Source: a virus
Virus record (IMG/VR): IMGVR_UViG_3300030019_000003
Coordinates: 62,001 to 126,000 of that record
Reading direction: 5' to 3' (one strand)
Length of the DNA stretch: 64,000 bases
The notes under the pieces: generated by a model
The model's input: the letters and a program-made list of their open reading frames with translations, nothing else
What the model was told of the DNA's origin: nothing
Database searches by the model: none
Part shown: positions 57,766 to 64,000 of the stretch, in pieces
How the letters are laid out: each line of letters starts with the position of its first letter
Position numbering within the stretch: the stretch's first letter is position 1
Translations under genes and position numbers: made by a program

Positions 57766-58465
57766 TAATAATAATAATAAGCCGGTGTCGGCTATTACAT
57801 TAGTCACACCAGCTGTTTTTGAGCAATACCATGTAGATATTGATTATGTTGCAGCATCTAAGGCTATTAACAAACATTTAGAAGAGGGTGTTATACCTTA
57901 TGACATGTCAAAAATTTATGGTAGTGAACTAGCTACGGATGGAGCCATCGGGCAACGCCGATCGCCATCGTTTTCTGACATGTGCCATAATTCAGTACTA
58001 GAAGGGATGAACGAGGTTAAATTTGATTTTGAACTTGATTACAAAGATATGGTCGAGACAGGAATTGAATTTTATAAGTTATTTTTTAAAAGAAAAGTAG
58101 CGCTTGCAATAAAAGCTGAAAGTGATTCTCTAGAAGTAATAGAGGTTTTTCCTAAAGAAGAAATACCTTATGTTATCGTGGCTAATAAGCATGTTCCGTT
58201 TACAAAAAATAGTAAATATTTGCTAGATAGGGATAAACATGCTAGGGGTAAATTTATTGTTATATCAAACGTATTATATACAAATCACTTCTTATGGTAT
58301 TGTGTGTTTACTAAAATTGGTAAACAATATTTTGCGATACTTCTTCCACCGGAGATAGATACGCATGTTAGTGATAACTTTCCAGCTGAGTTTGGATGGG
58401 ATATACTTTCGACGCAGATAACTATTAGTAATTATAATAGAGCAAAGGATAAAAAAGATGACTAA
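57752..58465 (+). CDS. Unknown 237-aa protein with poly-Asn start (GTG)
   Basis: GTG at 57752 behind AAAGGGG. The N-terminus MEKTNNNNNKPVSA comes from an AAT triplet run (57762-57780), so its length could vary. The rest is alpha/beta (ITLVTPAVFEQYHVDIDYVAA; PYVIVANKHVPFTKNSKYLL). Overlaps the next gene by 8 bases. Not recognised. Confidence 0.52.
   Translation: MEKTNNNNNKPVSAITLVTPAVFEQYHVDIDYVAASKAINKHLEEGVIPYDMSKIYGSELATDGAIGQRRSPSFSDMCHNSVLEGMNEVKFDFELDYKDMVETGIEFYKLFFKRKVALAIKAESDSLEVIEVFPKEEIPYVIVANKHVPFTKNSKYLLDRDKHARGKFIVISNVLYTNHFLWYCVFTKIGKQYFAILLPPEIDTHVSDNFPAEFGWDILSTQITISNYNRAKDKKDD
57762..57780. repeat. AAT triplet run inside a gene
   Basis: About six AAT/ATA triplets, coding for Asn5 next to the start codon of the 237-aa gene. 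Same simple repeat as at 27985-28005. Confidence 0.8.
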
Positions 58466-59159
58466 AACTCAAAAAGATTTGTTCGTAGGCAAAACCATTA
58501 AAGACATAACAAACATTGGACATCACGGGTATAGTAAATTAAAAATAGAATTTACAGATGGTACCATTGTTGTATTGACACCAGAGGGTGATGAAATTTG
58601 TGGGTATGCTGGACTTTACTCTGAAAAAAGTAATTGTAGTCTACTTAGAGATGATGTGGAATATACTGCTGATACTAATTGGTTTGAAAACAATGACCTA
58701 GTTACTAGACCATTGCCTGTGATCGTTATTAAAAATAAGGACGATCTAAACAATTTTATTAATCAGAGTATTAGACATAGTCAATATGATCCTGCGGAAT
58801 GGCCAATAACACCATTTAATGTATTCGATACAGCGAGTGGTGGGTTATATGTTATAGCCGATACGATAGTTAACAAAATTAATAAACATATTGTTACTGA
58901 TTTGGTAATAATATTACATATTCGTTGTTCTGTATGTGGTGGCGATGTACCTGTCAGTTTTGAAATTGGCAATGGAATTGGTACTCCTGTGCCTACTAAA
59001 TGTTGCTGTTCAAAATGTGGTGCAGATCTTGGTGATAAGACAAATGCTGCTATTTGGTTAGGTATATCACCTATAAAACCATTCTTTAACTACATACTCA
59101 CAGATCCAGAGGATGTTAAGGAATTCAAAAACATGTTAGAAACATGGAAAGAAGCATAA
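58458..59159 (+). CDS. Zinc-ribbon-containing protein (233 aa)
   Basis: CSVCGG and a cysteine cluster TKCCCSKCGADLG (about 155-190) make a zinc ribbon in the C-terminal half. The N-terminal 85 residues are beta-rich (KDITNIGHHGYSKLKIEFTDGT). Unknown role. Starts inside the previous gene; stops one base before the terminase-like gene. Confidence 0.55.
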   Translation: MTKTQKDLFVGKTIKDITNIGHHGYSKLKIEFTDGTIVVLTPEGDEICGYAGLYSEKSNCSLLRDDVEYTADTNWFENNDLVTRPLPVIVIKNKDDLNNFINQSIRHSQYDPAEWPITPFNVFDTASGGLYVIADTIVNKINKHIVTDLVIILHIRCSVCGGDVPVSFEIGNGIGTPVPTKCCCSKCGADLGDKTNAAIWLGISPIKPFFNYILTDPEDVKEFKNMLETWKEA

Positions 59160-59160
59160 T

Positions 59161-60243
59161 ATGGTACTTTTTAAAGATGACTATCAATCCTCTCCAGTTA
59201 TAGATCTGTCTACTAGAAACATAACTTTTCTAGAGTATGCCTATAGTTTAAAAGAGTCAGGTATTAAAAATTGGGCATTCTGTCTAATATTACATAACGC
59301 AGAACTTATAGGCGTAGATCCTTTCTCTAAGGATCTTACTGTATTACAAAAAACCGCTATCATTCTTGAAGCAGCAGAAAATCCGTGGTATTTTTTTAGA
59401 GAGGTTGTTAGGGTACCTGCGCATGGCAATTGCGCGTCTAAATACTTTAAAGCAAATGCGTTTAGTATACCTATACTATGGTCACATCTTGCAGGTATCT
59501 CACTTTTAATTGCTGGGCCGAGGCAGGTAGGTAAATTATTACCTGTTGATATGCTACTAGAGTATAGTATCATTTTATCTGGTTATCATACATCAGAAAT
59601 ACTTTTCAAAGATGATAATATCCGCAGTATAAGTATTCTGACTATTCTAAATAACATAGAATTATTACCGGATTTTTTCAAAAGCAGTGTCACACCTCAA
59701 CATATTAAAGACCCTATAGAAAAATTAGTATGTAAACCTAATAGCACATGTATCAATACTAGTGTTGCAAATCAGATTGCTAAATACGCCGCGTTGGCAT
59801 ATCGCGGACAGACTTTTAATACTTTTGTAATTAGGGATGCCTTATTCGTAAAAAATCTAGATAAGTATATCACCAATGCTTTACCAAGTATGAACTACGC
59901 CAATGAACTTGTTGAGGCTAATTCTTTAGGAGGCATGATTGTTATCACGAACTATGATGATCTTAAACGTAAGGATTCAGAGGGATCTAAATATGTTTAT
60001 GATACCTTTGTTAAAAATCAGCCAGTTTGGGATGATACCCTTTATGATACTTTAAATTGTAACAATATTAAGGATACTTTTACTGTTAAAAAAGATGGTA
60101 AAGCTACGAGGTTGTTTCTTAATATTGATGCTAGTTATGCTAAAATAGGGTTTACGGAAGAAATGGTTAAACAACACATACTTGACAGTTGTATCGATAC
60201 TGAAAAATGCCCGTATGAATTCTTAGACCATTGGGTGATTTAA
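59161..60243 (+). CDS. Terminase-large-subunit-like ATPase domain with broken Walker motifs
   Basis: 360 residues, shorter than a terminase (about 500-650) and with no nuclease domain. The layout is that of phage terminase ATPases: NPWYFFREVVRVP (about 77-89), LLIAGPRQVGK (115-125) in the Walker A position, YRGQTFNTFVIRDALFV in the Walker B region and YITNALPSMNYANELVEA... GGMIVITNYDDLKRKDSEGS for the coupling motif. But the P-loop Thr/Ser is L126 and the Walker B Asp-Glu is replaced by R225-D226-A227. So it is probably inactive as an ATPase. It may be a regulatory relative of the terminase or a relic. Confidence 0.6.
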   Translation: MVLFKDDYQSSPVIDLSTRNITFLEYAYSLKESGIKNWAFCLILHNAELIGVDPFSKDLTVLQKTAIILEAAENPWYFFREVVRVPAHGNCASKYFKANAFSIPILWSHLAGISLLIAGPRQVGKLLPVDMLLEYSIILSGYHTSEILFKDDNIRSISILTILNNIELLPDFFKSSVTPQHIKDPIEKLVCKPNSTCINTSVANQIAKYAALAYRGQTFNTFVIRDALFVKNLDKYITNALPSMNYANELVEANSLGGMIVITNYDDLKRKDSEGSKYVYDTFVKNQPVWDDTLYDTLNCNNIKDTFTVKKDGKATRLFLNIDASYAKIGFTEEMVKQHILDSCIDTEKCPYEFLDHWVI

Positions 60244-60260
60244 AATCTGGAAGGAATGGC

Positions 60261-61538
60261 ATGTTAGAGACACTACTTGCAAGTTATAATGATTTTATAG
60301 AAATATCTAAAAGTAATCCTATGTTAGCAGGTGCTATAGGTTTATGGGGTGCTGGGCTAGTTACGTGGTTAGCACGTAATATACCCAGCAGTATAGGATC
60401 ATTTATAGTGGCACAATTAACAACAAGGATGACGATGACAAATGTCTCGTCATCTACGTCTTGGGATAGCAATGAGTTACAGTTTAACGCCTTCGTCAAA
60501 TGGGTAAATAGCGCTGGGTATATAGGGTGGAGTCGCTCATTCACAATCACAACTGATGAAGATGTTGAACAAACTCCAGTACTTGTATTTGGTTTAGGAT
60601 CACATTTTTTTATTTATAAAGGAATATTCTTTTATATCTTTCGCAGAAGATTAGAGGCGGCCTCCAGTAACCAAGATAAACAGGAAATATCAGTTATTGG
60701 TTTAACACGTAATCGACAAAAACTTTTAGATCTTTATAACGCTTTTAAATACGTAAAAGATTTTAAAGAACTTTGTGTACGTAGCTGGAGAAAAGATGAA
60801 TGGATATACTCCGGATTTATTACCAAGCGGTCAATAGAAACAGTAGCTATAAATGAGAATATCCTTAGTGACATAATGGATAAACTTACCTTTTTTACAG
60901 AACATAAAGAATGGTACACCTCTAGGGGTATGTCTTATAAACAAACATTTCTTCTTCATGGTTTACCTGGTACTGGAAAGACCTCTCTTATCAAGGCGCT
61001 AGCGAGTTATTATAACCGAGATGTCTATACCATTAATCTAGGATTAATGACCGATACAGCACTTAGTAAGGCTATGGCTACTATTCGTAAAAATAGTATT
61101 ATTCTTTTCGAGGATTTTGACGCTAATAAAACAGTGCAAAAACGAAAAGTTAAAGGAGAGTCTATTTCATCTGATGAAATAGAGGTAGAAAGTACTGAAC
61201 CAGAGGAGTATTCGCCGTTGACGTTATCAGGCCTTCTTAATGAGTTAGACGGCATTATCTCATTAGACGATGTGATTGTGTTTATGACAACAAACCATAT
61301 CGAGAATATCGATAAGGCTATCTTACGTAAAGGCAGGGTTAATTTTATGTATGAGATAGGGCTACTTAAAGATGCTGAGATTAAAAAACAGATGATGGTT
61401 TATTATCCAGGTAAAAGTTTGTCTAATGATGTCACATATGAGGATATTGCCGGGTGTAATTTAGAAGCTTTATTCTTAGAGCATACTGATGATTATGAAA
61501 GTTTCTTAAATTCGTTACCACACGCTATTAAAAAATAA
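60261..61538 (+). CDS. BCS1-like AAA+ ATPase with membrane-anchor N-terminus
   Basis: 425 residues from ATG 60261 behind GGAAGG (an earlier TTG lies in the upstream gene). Residues 19-50 contain a hydrophobic segment (MLAGAIGLWGAGLVTWLARN), as in BCS1. A BCS1-type N-terminal domain follows, then the AAA+ domain: Walker A GLPGTGKTS (234-242), Walker B IILFEDFD with E284-D285, and sensor-1 MTTNHIENIDKAILRKGRVNFMYEIG, the characteristic BCS1/Rec-A-like NHxxxLDxALxRxGRxD order. BCS1 homologues remodel or translocate folded proteins at membranes; jumbo-phage copies are frequent but uncharacterised. It overlaps no neighbour and is followed by membrane-anchored paralogues. Confidence 0.82.
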   Translation: MLETLLASYNDFIEISKSNPMLAGAIGLWGAGLVTWLARNIPSSIGSFIVAQLTTRMTMTNVSSSTSWDSNELQFNAFVKWVNSAGYIGWSRSFTITTDEDVEQTPVLVFGLGSHFFIYKGIFFYIFRRRLEAASSNQDKQEISVIGLTRNRQKLLDLYNAFKYVKDFKELCVRSWRKDEWIYSGFITKRSIETVAINENILSDIMDKLTFFTEHKEWYTSRGMSYKQTFLLHGLPGTGKTSLIKALASYYNRDVYTINLGLMTDTALSKAMATIRKNSIILFEDFDANKTVQKRKVKGESISSDEIEVESTEPEEYSPLTLSGLLNELDGIISLDDVIVFMTTNHIENIDKAILRKGRVNFMYEIGLLKDAEIKKQMMVYYPGKSLSNDVTYEDIAGCNLEALFLEHTDDYESFLNSLPHAIKK

Positions 61539-61544
61539 GGAGTC

Positions 61545-61934
61545 ATGATGTGGATTTGGAATACCAGTACCATAATGGCGTTACTGTTTATTGCTTTCAT
61601 TATTATCGCCGTAATTACGTTATACATATATGTGTGCATACACGACACTACTAAAGAGAATGTTGTTACTAATGATACTGAGCTTGAGTATCATGCTACT
61701 ATACATATTTATTGTGTTTTAGATAATGTAGATGACTTAATACAACGTGGAAAGATTGGTAGCGCAACTAAGTATCTAGTAGATGGTTTAAGTATCTTGA
61801 ATAAAGAAGATACCATATCCGCTATTGAAATCGCCCGGTTAAAGAAATCTACTTCACAATTCAAAGATAGGTGGAACCATGTTATTGATATGCATGATAT
61901 CTATACTGGTCAAAAATGGATAAGGAAAACGTAG
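61545..61934 (+). CDS. Single-span membrane protein of the FKDRW family, copy 1 (129 aa)
   Basis: One membrane helix (about 11-32, IMALLFIAFIIIAVITLYIYVC). The soluble part contains NVDDLIQRGKIGSATKYLVDG and ends with FKDRWNHVIDMHDIYTG. The gene at 62277 has NVNELINTGKIAEATKLLCE and FKDRWDYVIMVFKIYKN, so the two are clear paralogues. AAGGAGTCAT precedes the start. Directly downstream of the BCS1-like gene, so a partner or substrate of that ATPase is possible. Confidence 0.65.
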   Translation: MMWIWNTSTIMALLFIAFIIIAVITLYIYVCIHDTTKENVVTNDTELEYHATIHIYCVLDNVDDLIQRGKIGSATKYLVDGLSILNKEDTISAIEIARLKKSTSQFKDRWNHVIDMHDIYTGQKWIRKT

Positions 61935-61982
61935 TGGTGCTTTAAACTTGTTTATACATAATTATTTTTTAGAAGGAAAACT

Positions 61983-62261
61983 ATGGAAATAGACAATGTT
62001 GTTCCGACTGTTATCTTTAGAAAGGATAGTGTTGGAATGACATTTATGCTAAAAGATTTATTCGATAAAAAAGTTATAGAGGATAATACTAACTTTAGTA
62101 TCGTTATACCATCAGGCATAAGTGTCATTGGTTCTTTTAGAATTGGTAGTTCAGGTACTGCATTTGATTTTTCAGACGTACCTGATAAAAAGATTGTGAT
62201 GTCGGGTGGCGGACGTATATGCAATATAAAAACAAGAAAGTTATTTAACTTAACATTATAA
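61983..62261 (+). CDS. Unknown 92-aa protein between the FKDRW genes
   Basis: AGAAGGAAAA precedes the start. Beta-rich (MTFMLKDLFDKKVIEDNTNF; NFSIVIPSGISVIGSFRIG). Ends RICNIKTRKLFNLTL. Not recognised. Confidence 0.52.
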   Translation: MEIDNVVPTVIFRKDSVGMTFMLKDLFDKKVIEDNTNFSIVIPSGISVIGSFRIGSSGTAFDFSDVPDKKIVMSGGGRICNIKTRKLFNLTL

Positions 62262-62276
62262 AAGAAGGAAAATAGT

Positions 62277-62753
62277 ATGGAGTTTTTTATTCAAATGTTA
62301 CCAGTAATACTAATATCGTCTGGTATGGCTTATTTTGTGCAATGGTATTTTAACCATAAGCAGTTAGTGTCTGACTTAGAAGATCTAGATAAAGAACTTC
62401 CACTACCGACAGCTATTATGAAAAGTTTGGAACGTAATCTAATACGCACACTTGTAAATGTTAACGAACTTATTAATACAGGAAAAATAGCTGAAGCCAC
62501 AAAATTACTTTGTGAAACATGTTCTAGTGGTTGTGGCTCTAAAGCTACTTTTGAGTATGCGTTTTCAGCAGTGACGCTTGCTAGGAATGTGTCATCTTTT
62601 AAAGACCGGTGGGATTACGTTATCATGGTTTTCAAGATCTATAAGAATCTAAATGGTGATGGTGATCAAAATACCAATCTAGACATACCTGATGTTAGCC
62701 CTAAAGATTTAATAAAACAATGTGGGATTAACTTAAAGCTAGTAACGAGATAA
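62277..62753 (+). CDS. Single-span membrane protein of the FKDRW family, copy 2 (158 aa)
   Basis: Membrane helix at about 5-27 (IQMLPVILISSGMAYFVQWYF), then LVNVNELINTGKIAEATKLLCETC and FKDRWDYVIMVFKIY, paralogous to the gene at 61545. It has a longer C-terminal tail. AGAAGGAAAAT precedes the start. Confidence 0.65.
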   Translation: MEFFIQMLPVILISSGMAYFVQWYFNHKQLVSDLEDLDKELPLPTAIMKSLERNLIRTLVNVNELINTGKIAEATKLLCETCSSGCGSKATFEYAFSAVTLARNVSSFKDRWDYVIMVFKIYKNLNGDGDQNTNLDIPDVSPKDLIKQCGINLKLVTR

Positions 62754-62759
62754 AGGAAA

Positions 62760-63308
62760 ATGATGAGAAATGACGGAAAGACCTATATCAATATAGGTAA
62801 AGACGCTAAAACAGATTTAGGTAAAACACTTTGGCTGTATGCCGGTTTAAAGAAACAAATCACGTATGTTGATGAACAGGGCAAGAAGTTTAAGTTCATG
62901 TCTTTAGGAGGCCTTTATGAGTATCTACGAGTACTTAATGTTATTAAGACATATAACTTTGAAGGTGTGCCGTTAGCTATTCTAGAAATGCTTGATGGTT
63001 TGAAAGAATCAAAAGGATTTAATAGTTTAGCCGTTGGTACTTCTATTATTCGTAAACTGGTTGAAACCAGACGATATACCCTAATAGATTTTCAAAAAGA
63101 TTCTGCTGCTAGGGCAAGTGTACTTACTGCTATGGTAGACACTTTGAACAACCAACCTAAATTGGTAAAAGCACTTGTTGAAAACACTTTACCATTAGGT
63201 TCTTTTAGGGTTATTGGGTATACATCTATATATCCAAATGTATCTGAAGCATGGGTTAGCGAAAATTGGAATAAAGCACTTGAGATTGTTAATTCCAATA
63301 AAAATTAA
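62760..63308 (+). CDS. NADAR-like protein, paralogue of the gene at 34800
   Basis: 182 residues. First 65 residues YINIGKDAKTDLGKTLWLYAG... KFMSLGGLYEYLRVLNVI match the N-terminus of the 34800 gene in spacing and several residues (INI, T-LGK, Y-L-VI). The remainder is helical (LAILEMLDGLKESKGF; ASVLTAMVDTLNNQPKLVKAL). The NADAR link is by motif layout only. Two adjacent ATGs (62760, 62763). It is the last gene before the non-coding region. Confidence 0.45.
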   Translation: MMRNDGKTYINIGKDAKTDLGKTLWLYAGLKKQITYVDEQGKKFKFMSLGGLYEYLRVLNVIKTYNFEGVPLAILEMLDGLKESKGFNSLAVGTSIIRKLVETRRYTLIDFQKDSAARASVLTAMVDTLNNQPKLVKALVENTLPLGSFRVIGYTSIYPNVSEAWVSENWNKALEIVNSNKN

Positions 63309-63322
63309 CACCATATTATTAA
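63304..63322 (+). promoter_or_regulatory. TATATTAT-type box (CATATTAT variant) at the non-coding region
   Basis: ATTAACACCATATTATTAA, immediately after the stop of the NADAR-like gene. The only transcript it can drive in this window is the gene-free region to 64000. Confidence 0.6.
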
Positions 63323-63324
63323 AA

Positions 63325-64000
63325 ATGTAGGGGCAATAGGGTGCAGTCTTAACCGACTGATACCTAGAGTAGCATAAACTACATAACCGGCAGGGATCAC
63401 ACCGTAGCTACCGTAAGGTAGTCTAGAAGTTATTTTTTAACAGGTCACTATTATATTGAGAATAAAAAATAACCGCTTAACAAAATTAGCGATTACTCTT
63501 CTCAGTTGGTTTATAACGGTCGCCCCCGGCCGTATAACTGACACCAGGTGATACATAATGCCCAGCAGGTTATGTATCGATAACAGTAATAGCTGTTATA
63601 CCTACCACTGCTGCAAACCTACTGCATGACAAAAAATCCGACAAATCGTTAGCAGTATTGGGAACACGCATGCAGAGAGTCGGTAATCGTTATGCGTGTT
63701 AAACTTGGTGCCATAATGGGTTTTCACATGCAACATGTGAAAAAGCTTAGCTTTTCGCCTGACTTTAAGTCATATCGCGATGTGATGCAAGCAGCTTAGA
63801 CTAACGTCTCGGCAAGCCGGTAAACCGGAGGGTGGGATTGGCAAAAAGACTAATATTAAAAGTACGATGTTACTAATAATTACTAATGGAATGCTGTATA
63901 TGTTGCAAACAGTTTGACTTAGTCTAGCGGCCAATGGTCGTTATGTCCACATCGGAGTTACTAGTTAAGCAGCCGCCAAGCGCAACCATAGGTTGGTATG
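63325..64000 (+). ncRNA. Giant structured non-coding RNA candidate (runs off the window)
   Basis: About 675 bases without a plausible gene. Composition is clearly richer in G and C than the genes around it, as in structured RNAs. Stems seen by eye: CAGTC/GACTG (63344-63359); CTACC-GTAA-GGTAG (63408-63421); CAGTT...AACTG with inner TATA/TATA (63503-63540); GATACATAA/TTATGTATC (63550-63578); ATAACAG/CTGTTAT (63580-63599); AACACGCAT/ATGCGTGTT (63663-63700); TTTTCACATG-CAA-CATGTGAAAA (63721-63743); GCCGG-TAAA-CCGG (63816-63828); long-range TAGACTAA (63797) with TTAGTCTA (63919). Size, phage setting and density of hairpins recall GOLLD and ROOL RNAs; I cannot confirm either. Confidence 0.6.

Noticed and set aside
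63325-64000. Group I intron in the last 0.7 kb
   Set aside because: The pair AGACTA...TAGTCT recalls P7, and AGACTA occurs twice, but there is no split gene on either side, and I could not find a consistent P3/P8 set. A non-intron structured RNA fits better.
1-64000. CRISPR arrays, insertion sequences, integrase or attachment sites
   Set aside because: None seen. The repeats present are inverted repeats at terminators, RCC1 blades, triplet runs and the two shared leaders; no transposase or integrase motif was recognised.

Overview
The window is a stretch of a large tailed-phage genome, probably a jumbo phage. It is visibly AT-rich, carries about 88 genes packed at short spacing, and all but one gene read on the + strand. 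Many genes overlap by a few bases (ATGA or TAATG junctions) or sit behind AAGGAG-type ribosome binding sites. Strong hairpin terminators divide it into operons. Evidence for a phage: tail-fibre-like modular genes, a glycoside hydrolase 108-like lysozyme, a terminase-like ATPase domain, an intein inside an AAA+ ATPase, a phage-type tRNA, nucleotide-metabolism genes, and dozens of small unknown genes. I cannot name the host. A repeated promoter-like element (consensus TATATTAT with a conserved upstream TATAAAGA-like flank) closely resembles the TATATTAC early promoter of the phiKZ group, so a phiKZ-like relative is a reasonable guess, not a proof.

Layout. 1-23.0 kb is a structural (tail, fibre, adhesion) block: three giant RCC1 beta-propeller proteins, two propeller-free fibre proteins sharing their modules, a papain-like amidase, a GH108-like lysozyme, a beta-solenoid-like protein, and a run of Ig-like and coiled-coil proteins. 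23.0-25.3 kb is a transition with membrane and small RCC1-derived genes. 25.3-26.1 kb holds the only minus-strand gene, a coiled-coil protein with a DNA-binding tail. 26.2-30.7 kb holds small genes, the intein-bearing AAA+ ATPase and a SLOG protein. 30.7-31.1 kb is a small non-coding block: a candidate structured RNA with its own promoter-like box and terminator, then a tRNA with anticodon CAU. 31.1-35.6 kb holds a thymidylate-kinase-like enzyme, a secreted nuclease, a NADAR-like protein and a lipoprotein. 35.6-47.6 kb holds an HD-domain protein, a GNAT acetyltransferase, dCMP deaminase and a CorA-type ion channel. 47.6-63.3 kb is mostly unknown genes plus zinc-ribbon proteins, a terminase-like protein with broken nucleotide-binding motifs, and a BCS1-like AAA+ ATPase flanked by single-span membrane paralogues. 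63.31-64.0 kb has no gene and is full of inverted repeats. It starts at a promoter-like box and looks like the 5' part of a giant structured RNA that runs off the window.

How it fits together. The first 23 kb would build the adsorption apparatus and its cell-wall enzymes. The rest looks like non-structural genes, each operon opening with the TATATTAT box and closing with a hairpin. dCMP deaminase and the thymidylate-kinase-like enzyme point to a phage-run supply of dUMP/dTMP. The CorA channel, the lipoprotein, the many small membrane proteins and the BCS1-like ATPase point to remodelling of the host envelope or of membrane-associated complexes.

No CRISPR array, insertion sequence or attachment site was seen. 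All similarity calls are by eye from motifs; no database search was run.
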